Assembly (NCBI RefSeq): GCF_016107555.1
Contig: NZ_JABASU010000010.1
Coordinates: forward strand, 26,040-90,039
Source of the DNA: Psychrobacter celer
GTDB taxonomy: Bacteria > Pseudomonadota > Gammaproteobacteria > Pseudomonadales > Moraxellaceae
Reading direction: 5' to 3'
DNA length: 64,000 nt
Position 1 is the first letter of the stretch. Each line of letters starts with the position of its first letter. Shown one piece after another: positions 37,681 to 46,086 of this stretch. The translations under genes and the position numbers were made by a program. Under the pieces are notes generated by a model. It did no database searches and was not told the origin of the DNA. It worked only from the letters and a program-made list of their open reading frames with translations.

Positions 37681-38096
37681 CTATTCACTAGATAATCATG
37701 ACGAAGGTCGAGTGCTCCACGCAAAGTATGAGCAAGCTTTCTTAAGCGTTGAACAATGTCGCCACTTAAATATAGCGCACGTTTGACACGGTACGTCATA
37801 TAGCTGTCATATGGAATGATAAGCTCATCTATAACAACCTTACAATCAGTTAAATTGTTAACGTCATTTAGAGCCATACCCACCAGTTTTGCGATTTTCT
37901 TACGGATTATTTCACTTTTATATATTAACACAAAAGCGTGTGCAATTGTTATCAATACTGCCACAAATATGTATGCCTTTGTCGCAAATGGTGCTGTTGG
38001 CGATAGTGCGCCGTTTATCAGTACCGCTCTTTCAAGCCATAATAGCGGCTCAATGAGTTTATTTAACAGGAAAGCTATTTTCGATATGTTCACCAT
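37668..38096 (-). CDS. Small membrane protein upstream of RT (possible effector)
   Basis: 142 aa from the ATG at 38096. One clear membrane helix lies at about residues 40-60 (KAYIFVAVLITIAHAFVLIYK), and a weaker hydrophobic stretch at about 17-30 could be a second. A basic segment (KSEIIRKKIAK) follows, then a helical C-terminus with SYMTYRVKRALYLSGDIVQ. The gene is 77 bp upstream of the RT on the same strand. Small membrane proteins, for example of SLATT type, accompany some defence RTs, but I cannot assign SLATT from this sequence. The frame stays open upstream to 38351 into a partial duplicate; an alternative ATG at 38240 would give 190 aa. Confidence 0.6.
   Translation of the reverse strand: MVNISKIAFLLNKLIEPLLWLERAVLINGALSPTAPFATKAYIFVAVLITIAHAFVLIYKSEIIRKKIAKLVGMALNDVNNLTDCKVVIDELIIPYDSYMTYRVKRALYLSGDIVQRLRKLAHTLRGALDLRHDYLVNRPFA
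37710..37874 (-). repeat. Direct repeat in the RT island, copy A (inside membrane gene)
   Basis: 165 bp matching 38151-38315 at an offset of 441 bp. The first 105 bp differ at two positions and the next 60 bp at about ten. It encodes the C-terminal part of the membrane protein, from about ALNDVNNLTDCK to THTLRGAL-like KLAHTLRGAL. Confidence 0.9.
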
Positions 38097-38150
38097 GTCA
38101 TCACCATTTGATATTGTTTCATCCTCTTGAGTACTAGGTAGCAAGGGCAA

Positions 38151-38351
38151 GAGTGCTCCACGCAAAGTATGAGCAAGCTTTCTTAAGCGTTGAACAATGT
38201 CGCCACTTAAATATAGCGCACGTTTGAAACAGTACGTCATATAGCTGTCATATGGTGTGACAAGCTCATCAATAACAAGCTTACAATTTGTTAAATTGTT
38301 TGCGTTATTTAGAGCTAAATAGATAATAGCATTAATCTTTATACTTATAAA
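38151..38351 (-). pseudogene. Partial in-frame duplicate of the membrane gene (direct repeat copy B at 38151-38315)
   Basis: Reading minus from 38351 (just after a TAA) the frame gives ALNNANNLTNCKLVIDELV and then a segment identical to the other copy except CFKR for RVKR. It lacks any start codon before 38240 and lacks the membrane helix, so it is a 5'-truncated copy. It runs in frame, without a stop, into the intact copy 147 codons later. Similarity stops abruptly at 38151, but fades gradually on the other side. Confidence 0.65.
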
Positions 38352-38434
38352 TTATAAAACACTTGTTAATTAAAAATATTCTAGTACGATTTAGTTTGTA
38401 CGACTATACACATTTATTAGAGACTTTTTCTACC

Positions 38435-41071
38435 CTAAATCATCGCCCTGACCTGAGCCATAATCCCCCGTCCAATCACCAATCTCACATAAATAATCGC
38501 AATACCCAGCAGCAGGGCGAGAAGCAATCCGCCACCAATAGCCAGATTCGCCCACGGCACGCTAAAGCGCAAATCAAACCACTGGGTAATCGCAAACCAA
38601 GCGCCGGCGCTGGCAATCGTCATCGCAAACACCGCGGCGCTCACCCCTAGTACGCCAATCTCTAAGATATTAAGCATATACAAGTCGCGCTTTTGCATCC
38701 CTAGCAGTCTAAATGAGGCGCTCTCGGTCATACGGTCCTGTGAAGTGGACAGCAGCGAGCTGATCAATACCATGATGCCTGTTAGCAATGCCAATAGGGT
38801 GAAGACATAGACCAAGCGGCTCATTTGCACGACCAAATCTTGGACTTGCTCAGCGATAGCGGTACCGTCAATGGTGGTGACAGCAGGGAACTTGCGTACC
38901 AGCTGACCTTGTACCTCGGCGATACGGTCCTCAGGGATATGCGCGGTGGCAAACTGGATTTGCGGCGCGCGGGACAGCACCGATGGCTCAAACAAAAAAT
39001 AAAAATACGGACTCGGGCCACGATCGAAGCGCGAGCGGATACTGGTAATTTGCCCGATGATTTTGATCCCTTGGATATTAAAAACAATCTCGTCGCCCAT
39101 GCCGACATTGAGCAAACTGGCGGCCGTATCCAAGATAGATAGGGGTGCTATGGTCTGTGCGGCGTTGTTGTTATTATCGGTATGATCGGTGGTGATAGGC
39201 GCATAGAGCGCGTTTTTTTCTAGAGAATCAGTGATGAACTCAGTATCCATCACCGTGTCGGCGTAGCTTAAGTTAAACACTCGCGACGGATCATCAAAAC
39301 CTTCTGTAGGCTCGATATCTTGTACAGGCACGCCGCCAGCGGTGATGATACGCGCGCGAATAACGGGGTAATAGCTGACCGGTGTGCCAATGATGTTATT
39401 AATCGCGTCGTGTTGTTCGCTTTGCACATCGAGCAAAAATATATTGGGCGCGTCTGCAGGGTAGGTGTTGATAAACTGCTCGTTGATACTGTGATTAAGC
39501 GTGGTGATAAGTGTTAGGACAGCGACCGACAGCGATAAGGTGACAAAAAACAGCGCCGATTGGTTGCCTTTGCGCGCCAAATTATGAATGGCGATACGCT
39601 GCCTCCAGCTGATACGGCGGCGCGAGGCCAGTTGTGCCAAGAGCCATAGCCAGCCACGAGCAAGCAGCCAAAATATCGCGACAAAGCCAATCAGGCCGAT
39701 CAGCAGCTGCGCGCCCAGTAGCCACGAGCCCACTTCATAAGCAAAAAACACATACAGACTTGTTAGCATCAGCCCGTACCATAGTATAGGCAGGCGTCGA
39801 TACCATGGCAGGTTTTGATTGGACTGACTTGCGCCTTGATTGAGCAAGGTTGCAGGCTTGGTGTGGTTCAGCGGGCGTAAACCGCGCTGGGCGATGACAA
39901 AGCTCAAGAGCAGCGCAATGATGATGGTTTTTAGGATGCTAATGGGGTTGATCGCTAGCGCCACATCGGCAGGTAAGATAGCGCCAAGGTAGGGCTGACT
40001 GACCTGTAGTAAGCCGGCACCAAGGATACTCGCTGCGATACAAGCGATGACGGTGGTCGTAAGTAGTAACTGGTAGTAGCTGCGTTTGAGCGAGGCAAGC
40101 GGCTCACCTAAGGCGAGGCGAATGGCGTTGTTTTGCTGCTCTTTGCTGACAAAGGCACTAATCACCCCATACATCGCCACCGCCGAGAGCAGGAGGACGG
40201 CGATGACCAATAGCTTTAAAAACATCAAGACATTATCAGAAATACGCGAGACAGACGTATCCGCTGACTGAGCGTCAGACAGCTCGATATCAGGGTGGCT
40301 TACGAGTAGCTGCTCAAGCTTTGCATGCTGCGCCGCTATTGTCTCGGCATCTCCTGCCATCTCGATACGGTAGTTGACACGGCTGCGCTGCCCCAATAGG
40401 TTGGTGGCTGCCAGCGCTTGTTGCTGCATCAGGACCCGCCCGCCAAAACCAAAGGCACTTAAAGGACGATCTGGTTCTTTGGTCAGTACATCACGGATGG
40501 TAAAGCGTCCATCACCGATGGTGACGACATCGCCGACGGTAGCGCCAAGACCATTTAGCACCTCTGGCGCGACGATGATGCTATCGGCTGTCAGCTGTTG
40601 CCAAAGCGGCTGTCCGGAGGCCAGCTCGACGTCGCCATATAATGGATAAGCGGGAGAGACGGCTTTGAGCTGCGTCAGCAATGTCTGCTCTGCGCTCACC
40701 ACCATCGCACTAAACTGATGATCGTAGACGACTTGGCTGGCAGGCAGGGTGTTGACTTGTGCCATGACCTCGCTTGGCCAGTCTTGTTTGCTGTTGAGTA
40801 TCAGATCGCCGCCGACCAGCGCTCGCTGATTGTCAGTGATGTAGTGATCGACGGACTGCTGGATAGAGTCCAGATTCAGATAAGTGGCCAGTGATAGCGT
40901 CAGCGTCAATAAAAACAATACCGGATACACCCAGCGTCGCCACCAGCTACGGGTCAGGGCTTGCGCGCCTAACGTGCGAGTAAACAGCGGACCTATCAGG
41001 CCATGAGACTGGGTTGTAGCAGACTGAGTTGTAGCAGCGCTTGGTTTATTTTTCATCAGCGTTTGACCCAT
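38435..41071 (-). CDS. ABC transporter permease, YbbP/FtsX-like
   Basis: 878-aa permease with one helix near residue 47, a large periplasmic MacB-like domain (~70-255) and an FtsX core of helices at about 280-300, 325-350 and 370-395. Further helices at 430-480, a second periplasmic domain (~510-740) and three C-terminal helices (~755-860) follow. The two-FtsX-domain layout is that of E. coli YbbP. It overlaps the ATPase gene upstream by 26 bp, so they are translationally coupled, and tesA lies next, as in E. coli ybbAP-tesA. Substrate unknown; export of lipids or hydrophobic compounds is inferred. Confidence 0.88.
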   Translation of the reverse strand: MGQTLMKNKPSAATTQSATTQSHGLIGPLFTRTLGAQALTRSWWRRWVYPVLFLLTLTLSLATYLNLDSIQQSVDHYITDNQRALVGGDLILNSKQDWPSEVMAQVNTLPASQVVYDHQFSAMVVSAEQTLLTQLKAVSPAYPLYGDVELASGQPLWQQLTADSIIVAPEVLNGLGATVGDVVTIGDGRFTIRDVLTKEPDRPLSAFGFGGRVLMQQQALAATNLLGQRSRVNYRIEMAGDAETIAAQHAKLEQLLVSHPDIELSDAQSADTSVSRISDNVLMFLKLLVIAVLLLSAVAMYGVISAFVSKEQQNNAIRLALGEPLASLKRSYYQLLLTTTVIACIAASILGAGLLQVSQPYLGAILPADVALAINPISILKTIIIALLLSFVIAQRGLRPLNHTKPATLLNQGASQSNQNLPWYRRLPILWYGLMLTSLYVFFAYEVGSWLLGAQLLIGLIGFVAIFWLLARGWLWLLAQLASRRRISWRQRIAIHNLARKGNQSALFFVTLSLSVAVLTLITTLNHSINEQFINTYPADAPNIFLLDVQSEQHDAINNIIGTPVSYYPVIRARIITAGGVPVQDIEPTEGFDDPSRVFNLSYADTVMDTEFITDSLEKNALYAPITTDHTDNNNNAAQTIAPLSILDTAASLLNVGMGDEIVFNIQGIKIIGQITSIRSRFDRGPSPYFYFLFEPSVLSRAPQIQFATAHIPEDRIAEVQGQLVRKFPAVTTIDGTAIAEQVQDLVVQMSRLVYVFTLLALLTGIMVLISSLLSTSQDRMTESASFRLLGMQKRDLYMLNILEIGVLGVSAAVFAMTIASAGAWFAITQWFDLRFSVPWANLAIGGGLLLALLLGIAIIYVRLVIGRGIMAQVRAMI

Positions 41072-41747
41072 CTATCGTACCGTCATGCATGGTGATGACT
41101 CGATCGGCCATGTCAGCGAGCGCTGGATCATGCGTCACGACGACCAGCGCCGAGCCTGTCTGCGCACGCAAGTCTAGCAATAGCTGCATGACCTGCTCGG
41201 CGTTTTGCTCATCCAAGTTGCCTGTCGGCTCATCGGCAAAGACAATCTTGGGCTGGGCGATCAGCGCGCGCGCCACCGCTGTGCGCTGCTGCTCACCGCC
41301 GGATAGTTGACTGGGCAAGCTATCACGTCGATGGCCGAGCCCGACTGCTTCGATTAAGGCATCGACCCGCGCAGGATCAGGACGCCGCGCGATATCTAGC
41401 GGAAAAGCGATATTTTCGCGCACGCTCAAGGTCGGCAGTAGATGAAACGACTGAAAGACAAAGCCCATCTCGCGCTGACGAATCACCGCTAGCGCCTCTT
41501 CATCAAGAGCGCTTAGCGTTTGTCCAGCCAACGTAACCGAGCCACTATCGGGATAATCAAGCGCGGCCAGTAGACCCAGTAAGGTGGATTTACCTGAGCC
41601 TGATTTGCCCATAATCACCACAAACTCGCCGGCATCGACATGGATACTGACGTCTTTGATGATGGCCAGCGATTGCTCACCGACTTGCACGGTTTTATGT
41701 AAATGCTCGGCACTGAGTATGGCGTTACTGGTAAGTGTGGCGGTCAT
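41046..41747 (-). CDS. ABC transporter ATP-binding protein, YbbA/LolD-like
   Basis: 233 aa. Walker A GKSGSGKST (residues 47-55), Q-loop in FVFQSFHLLPTLSVRENIAFPL, signature LSGGEQQRTAVARAL near 147, Walker B IVFADEPTGNLD near 167 and the switch His in VVVTHDPALA. It belongs to the MacB/LolD-like class that pairs with FtsX-type permeases. Its 3' end overlaps the start of the 878-aa permease gene. First gene of a two-gene unit; tesA upstream is separated by 67 bp on the same strand. Confidence 0.92.
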   Translation of the reverse strand: MTATLTSNAILSAEHLHKTVQVGEQSLAIIKDVSIHVDAGEFVVIMGKSGSGKSTLLGLLAALDYPDSGSVTLAGQTLSALDEEALAVIRQREMGFVFQSFHLLPTLSVRENIAFPLDIARRPDPARVDALIEAVGLGHRRDSLPSQLSGGEQQRTAVARALIAQPKIVFADEPTGNLDEQNAEQVMQLLLDLRAQTGSALVVVTHDPALADMADRVITMHDGTIDGSNADEK

Positions 41748-41814
41748 GGGCAGTTCCGGTTGGTTGGTTTAAGGCCATAAGGCATCGAAGTGAAGCAGCT
41801 ATAGATAAGCGCCT

Positions 41815-42600
41815 TTAATTACGCTCACTTTCGACTATTTTTTCTAGCTTGGGCATAAGCACTGGCAAAACATTTTCATTAACGATCATGCGATAGCCCT
41901 CTTTAGTCGGGTGAATGGCATCCGCTTGGTTGAGAGCGGCATCACCGCCCACCCCGTCCAAAAAGAACGGAATCAGCGTAACCCCCGTGTCTTCGGCGAT
42001 GCGCGGATAAATCGCGGCAAACGACTCTACGTAGTCTGAGCCAAGATTGTCATAAATCTGCATGCCGCCCAAAATGACTTCGCTGCCACCTGCTTGCAAG
42101 CGTTTGATGGCGGTACGAATGTTATTTTCGATAGTGGCGACTTCTATACCGCGCATGGCATCGTTGGCACCGATGGTCAGTATGGTGATATCAGGTTTGG
42201 TCTGTAGCACCCAATCCAAGCGATTGACCAGCCCTGTGCTGGTCTCGCCGCTCAAGCCGGAATTGACGACAGTGATATTGGAATAGCCCATTTTTTTTAA
42301 CTGAGCTTCTAGTTGGGCAGGGTAGTTATCTTCAGGCGACACGCCCAAGCCTTCGGTCAAGGAGTCGCCCAGCGCCAAGATGGTCAGCGCTGCTTGCTGC
42401 TCATCCAACCGTGAGGTGGATGATGTGTCGGCAGTCTGACTGGTTTGAGTAGTTTGGCTGATAGGCGGGGTTGGTTGTGTGCTGTCGGCTGGCGTGGTAT
42501 CAGCATTATCAGGCGATTTTTGACAACCAGTGGTGGCCATCACCATGGCTAAAAGAGCCGCCACCGGTAGGTGCGAAGTCAAACGAGAAGATGGTTTCAT
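41815..42600 (-). CDS. tesA: TesA-like GDSL/SGNH esterase (arylesterase), predicted lipoprotein
   Basis: 261-aa SGNH hydrolase akin to E. coli acyl-CoA thioesterase I/lysophospholipase L1. Block I ILALGDSLTEG (Ser80), block II VVNSGLSGETSTG, block III TIGANDAMRG and block V DAIHPTKEGY (Asp/His) are all present. The N-terminus has a signal and lipobox ATTGC (Cys26), then a Thr/Gln/Ser-rich spacer of about 40 residues, so it is likely a periplasm-facing lipoprotein rather than a free enzyme as in E. coli. Adjacent to the YbbA/YbbP-like genes as in E. coli. Confidence 0.9.
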   Translation of the reverse strand: MKPSSRLTSHLPVAALLAMVMATTGCQKSPDNADTTPADSTQPTPPISQTTQTSQTADTSSTSRLDEQQAALTILALGDSLTEGLGVSPEDNYPAQLEAQLKKMGYSNITVVNSGLSGETSTGLVNRLDWVLQTKPDITILTIGANDAMRGIEVATIENNIRTAIKRLQAGGSEVILGGMQIYDNLGSDYVESFAAIYPRIAEDTGVTLIPFFLDGVGGDAALNQADAIHPTKEGYRMIVNENVLPVLMPKLEKIVESERN

Positions 42601-42699
42601 AATACGTAGTCTATCCTATAAGCAATCAAACCAGTGTAGCAAAATAAGATCGCGACCAATATTATGATAAGGTTACCGTGATTTGGGGTTAAGCCGATG

Positions 42700-43950
42700 T
42701 TAAGCGTGCTTACCATCGACCATGATTGGGCGACTGACCAGCCATGCCATCACGACGTTGATGATCATCAAGATCAGCAGCATAAACAGCGCCAAGTCCC
42801 AACTGCCTGTGGCATCATGGATCCAGCCAGTACCAAGCGGACCAAAAAACGCCAGTAGATACCCCACTGCCTGCGCCATACCAGACAACTCGCTGGATTG
42901 GTTGGCGGTATAAGTGCGCATCGAAAACAGCATCATACTTAAGGTAAAAATCGCCGAACAGCCCATGCCCATGAGCCCAGACCACAGCCAAGCAAGGTCG
43001 GTCGATAGGTACATGATGCCCAATACACCAAACACGTTTAAGGCGGCGGCAAAGACGGCCAGTGCCTGAATCGGTCGACCGCGATTGACCAGCCACGTCA
43101 GGCTCAAAATCGCCACCGGTGCCATAAACTGAAACACCGAGCCCATTTGTCCAGCACTCACCGCAGACAGCCCCTTACTGAGCCAAATTGACGGTAAAAA
43201 ACTGGCAACGGTATAAAACAACAAAGACTGCAGACCCATAAACACCGCAATCTGCCAAGCAAATGCTGAGCGCCATACCGAAATGTCTGATGAGCCGGTA
43301 GCGAGCGGCGCCACCACCCGTGTCGATGAGCCTAGCCGCACCCGCAAAAACACCCACAAAACCAAGGCAAAAAAGCCCAAAAGCGCCCAACCGCCAAGCG
43401 CCCACTGCCAACCAAACTGCTCAGATAACGGCAGCACCACACCTGCGACGATGCCTGCGGCGACGGTCAAGGTCAAGCTAAAGCAGCCTGTTACCAGCGG
43501 TATGTGATTGGGTGTGCGCTGTTTGATGACAGGCGCGGCCAAGGTGTTGGCAAAACCGATGGCCAGCGTTAGTAATACCGTCCCGCTCAAAAAGCCAATC
43601 CAAGTCGGAATCACCGAGCGGATGACCATGCCAATTGTCAGCAGGGCAATCATCGCAATCAAGGTATTCTCAAGCCCAAAGCGCTTACTGATGGCAGGCG
43701 AGATAAGCGCGCCCAAGGCAAAAGTCAGCATCGGCACTGCGCCCAGCCAGCCAAGCTCAGTCTCAGAGATACCGAGCGCTTCTTGCACCACAGGTGCGAT
43801 AGAGCCAAGCGCCACGATAGGTGCGCGCATGTTGGTCGCAAGTAATACGATCGCACATAACACCAGCCAAAAAGTAAAGCGTGATGATGGCGGGATGGAG
43901 GATTTTGACGCTTTTGTTTGAGAAGCAGACATATTTGCGGAGGTAGACAT
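42700..43950 (-). CDS. MFS transporter, CynX/NimT (cyanate permease-like) family
   Basis: 416 aa from the ATG at 43950, with twelve hydrophobic segments typical of the major facilitator superfamily. The N-terminal signature NMRAPIVALGSIAPVVQEALGISETELGWLGAVPMLTFALGALISP is that of the CynX/NimT subgroup. A hydrophilic N-terminal tail of ~25 residues precedes helix 1. Frames upstream to 44040 add 30 residues unlike the family. Substrate unknown (members move cyanate or 2-nitroimidazole). No cynS is nearby. Confidence 0.87.
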   Translation of the reverse strand: MSTSANMSASQTKASKSSIPPSSRFTFWLVLCAIVLLATNMRAPIVALGSIAPVVQEALGISETELGWLGAVPMLTFALGALISPAISKRFGLENTLIAMIALLTIGMVIRSVIPTWIGFLSGTVLLTLAIGFANTLAAPVIKQRTPNHIPLVTGCFSLTLTVAAGIVAGVVLPLSEQFGWQWALGGWALLGFFALVLWVFLRVRLGSSTRVVAPLATGSSDISVWRSAFAWQIAVFMGLQSLLFYTVASFLPSIWLSKGLSAVSAGQMGSVFQFMAPVAILSLTWLVNRGRPIQALAVFAAALNVFGVLGIMYLSTDLAWLWSGLMGMGCSAIFTLSMMLFSMRTYTANQSSELSGMAQAVGYLLAFFGPLGTGWIHDATGSWDLALFMLLILMIINVVMAWLVSRPIMVDGKHA

Positions 43951-44326
43951 GGCAGCACGACTATTATATAAAATAAAAAACACGTCATTAGATAGCGTCG
44001 CCGCAGCGCCGCTTATCAAATAACACCAGAAAAGTCTCATGAAAACGATGAGTTAGAAAAGCCGTTAGGGCTTTACAACACGGGCAGAAAGCCTGTCATA
44101 TGAACTTGCTGCCCTCTCAAGCAGGGCAAACTTAGTATATGGATGATAACGATGAAGGTTTGATTCTAGATTTATAAAACATCAGCGGCTTATAAAGCTA
44201 ACAAAACAAATATAGCACAAGAAAAATAGCGCCAACTCTATTTTGTAGAGTTTGACGCTATTATAAGAACAATTGATGACTAAATACTACCAGCGTATGG
44301 TAACAGACGCGGTATTTATATCTACT
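43951..44326. other. Intergenic region nqrM / MFS gene
   Basis: 376 bp holding the nqrM terminator at 44222-44260. No gene seen. Confidence 0.4.
44222..44260 (-). terminator. Rho-independent terminator after nqrM
   Basis: Near-perfect dyad TAGCGCCAACTCTA / TAGAGTTTGACGCTA with a TTTTG loop; on the minus strand it is followed by ATTTTTC. Confidence 0.8.
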
Positions 44327-44572
44327 CTAGATAGATTTGCCTAACTGAGCGGCTTTAAGCGCGGTTTCTTGCTGCTCGGCGATGAGTGAGTCGCATTTGT
44401 TTGGGTCGTTGCCACAAAATGAGCAATGCTCGTCGCCCATCAGTTTGGCCACCCCGCCGCAAGAGCCTTTTAGGGGCTTTTTTTTCACCATATATCCAAT
44501 ACCCATAAAGACAAAAAACAGCACAAATACGGTAAAGGTAATCGCAAGCATGGGGAGCAATTGAGTAAACAT
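44327..44572 (-). CDS. nqrM: Na+-NQR maturation factor NqrM
   Basis: 81-aa membrane-anchored Cys protein (formerly DUF539) needed to place the Fe centre between NqrD and NqrE. One N-terminal helix (about residues 7-28), then GSCGGVAKLMGDEHCSFCGNDPNKC, with four Cys in the conserved C-x-CxxC-x-C pattern. It lies 122 bp downstream of apbE and behind the nqr operon on the same strand, the usual position. Confidence 0.92.
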   Translation of the reverse strand: MFTQLLPMLAITFTVFVLFFVFMGIGYMVKKKPLKGSCGGVAKLMGDEHCSFCGNDPNKCDSLIAEQQETALKAAQLGKSI

Positions 44573-44693
44573 AGAGGAAACCTCGTATTAAAAATAGGGC
44601 TGTCATCTATAAAGACAACACCTTTATAGTATAGCAGATTTTTGCAGATGCCGCTTGAGTGTATGAAGATGTTTGGCGCATGCAGCTGGCAGT

Positions 44694-45869
44694 TTACAAG
44701 GGTTTGTCGGCGCGTAATGCTTGCATCGCTGGTGTCTGTACCACTTGCCATTTCCCAATATTGTCAGCGTCTTTGATGGTTTTTTTATCACTATCACTAT
44801 CATTATCGGTATCGGCTAATACCACAAACATCGCCGCTAGGTTTTGCTTTTGAGCGACGTCTAGCGCCTGCTGATACGGCATGGCAGTCAGCGCCGTCGC
44901 CCACGCATCGGCCAGCGCCACAGATTCTGCGGCGACAGTGACAGAAGGCGCGCCGCCCGCGATGGGAGTGCCCGTGGTGGGGTCGATGGTATGGCTATAG
45001 CGCTCGCCATCGAACACCACAGAGTTGCGGTAGTTGCCAGAGGTCGCCAGATGCATTTGATTGGCCGTGCTGATAGGTTGGCGAATCGCTGATATGGTCT
45101 CGCGCTCACTGACGGTGCTGTCTTCGATAGGGGCGTCGATAGCGATTTGCCAAGGTTGTTTTTGTTTGTTGACACCAGAGGTCGCAATCTCGCCGCCTAT
45201 CTCCACCATATAGTTTTTGATTTGATAGTTGTTTTTGAGCACATCAGCGATGACATCGACGCCATAGCCTTTTGCCACCGCAGAAAAATCCAGCCCCACG
45301 CCTTCTTTGGTTTTGTAGATGCTTTGCTGATCTTGTACGATACTGTCAAAATCGACCAAGGCTTTTGCTTGAGCGATCTCGAGCGCAGTGGGCGGATTTT
45401 GTAAGCGCTCGACGGTCATGGTACTACCAAAACCCCACGTCTCTACTAGGGGCATCACAGTTGGATCAAAGGCACCGCCGGACTGCTGATAGACGGTGCG
45501 CGACACCTCAAGCACATGCGCAAAGTCGGCATCGATCGCTATGGGTGTGTCTTTTCCTAGTTGGTTGAACTTAGAGATAGTAGAGTCAGATTGATAGGTC
45601 GACATGCTATCATTGATCTGTTGCAGCCGCTGATCGATGGCTGCTTGTATGGCCGCTTCATCCGTCCCTGCTGGTAACTGATAGCTAATATGATAGCTGG
45701 TGCCCATCGTTTCTCCGCTTAGGTAGTCATAGTCAGGGAGCTGCTGGCAGGCACTGAGGCTCAGTATAGCGCCTACAGTGGTCATCGTCAGTAAGGTCGG
45801 GCGTATGGATTGAGGCGCGGCAAAAAACGCGGCAAAAAACGAGGTTACATTTGTCATATGAGTCATCAC
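44694..45869 (-). CDS. apbE: FAD:protein FMN transferase ApbE (lipoprotein)
   Basis: Mg-dependent flavin transferase that attaches FMN covalently to Thr of NqrB and NqrC. 391 aa with a signal and lipobox LSAC (Cys41), so it faces the periplasm. Family motifs include GETMGTSYHISY near residue 51, the STYQSDSTISKFN region near 94, GVGLDFSAVAKGYGVDVIAD near 178, EIGGEIATSG near 205 and SHTIDPTTGTPI near 285, and Asp-Ala-Trp-Ala-Thr-Ala (DAWATALTAMP) near the end. Downstream of nqrF past a terminator. Confidence 0.94.
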   Translation of the reverse strand: MMTHMTNVTSFFAAFFAAPQSIRPTLLTMTTVGAILSLSACQQLPDYDYLSGETMGTSYHISYQLPAGTDEAAIQAAIDQRLQQINDSMSTYQSDSTISKFNQLGKDTPIAIDADFAHVLEVSRTVYQQSGGAFDPTVMPLVETWGFGSTMTVERLQNPPTALEIAQAKALVDFDSIVQDQQSIYKTKEGVGLDFSAVAKGYGVDVIADVLKNNYQIKNYMVEIGGEIATSGVNKQKQPWQIAIDAPIEDSTVSERETISAIRQPISTANQMHLATSGNYRNSVVFDGERYSHTIDPTTGTPIAGGAPSVTVAAESVALADAWATALTAMPYQQALDVAQKQNLAAMFVVLADTDNDSDSDKKTIKDADNIGKWQVVQTPAMQALRADKPL

Positions 45870-46026
45870 AGCTTGATAAGGTAAAGGGGTGAATGGAGCG
45901 TCAACGAATAACGGCGCTAAACCTCTCCTATTTTACACCCCTTATCACTTATAAGGCCAATAGCGTTGCCTCAGATTTTAGTTCAAGTTTTGAGTCAGTG
46001 CTTTTCTTAGCGGTAAATCTTTTGAC

Positions 46027-46058
46027 AAAAAAAGAGCCTCACTTGAGACTCTTTTTTT
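46027..46058 (-). terminator. Rho-independent terminator after nqrF
   Basis: On the minus strand AGAGTCT pairs with AGGCTCT (one G-U) around a short loop, followed by T run. It separates the nqrA-F transcript from apbE-nqrM, or allows partial read-through. Confidence 0.8.
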
Positions 46059-46086
46059 ACTATCGCTTTTAGTGTTGCTTTTTTAC

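Noticed and set aside
37816..38130. Plus-strand 104-codon ORF in the RT island
   Set aside because: Antisense to the membrane gene, Ser-rich, without a ribosome site; the minus-strand frame and operon position are better supported.
38097..38240. 190-aa version of the membrane protein starting at 38240
   Set aside because: Its first 30 residues are the duplicated C-terminal segment, so the 142-aa start at 38096 is more likely; the longer form is not excluded.
36268..38351. Diversity-generating retroelement
   Set aside because: The 165-bp repeats differ at positions that are not restricted to adenines, and the motif B region does not have the DGR-type loop.
38363..38650. Plus-strand ORF over the end of the YbbP-like gene
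   Set aside because: Antisense shadow of a well-supported permease with low-complexity composition.
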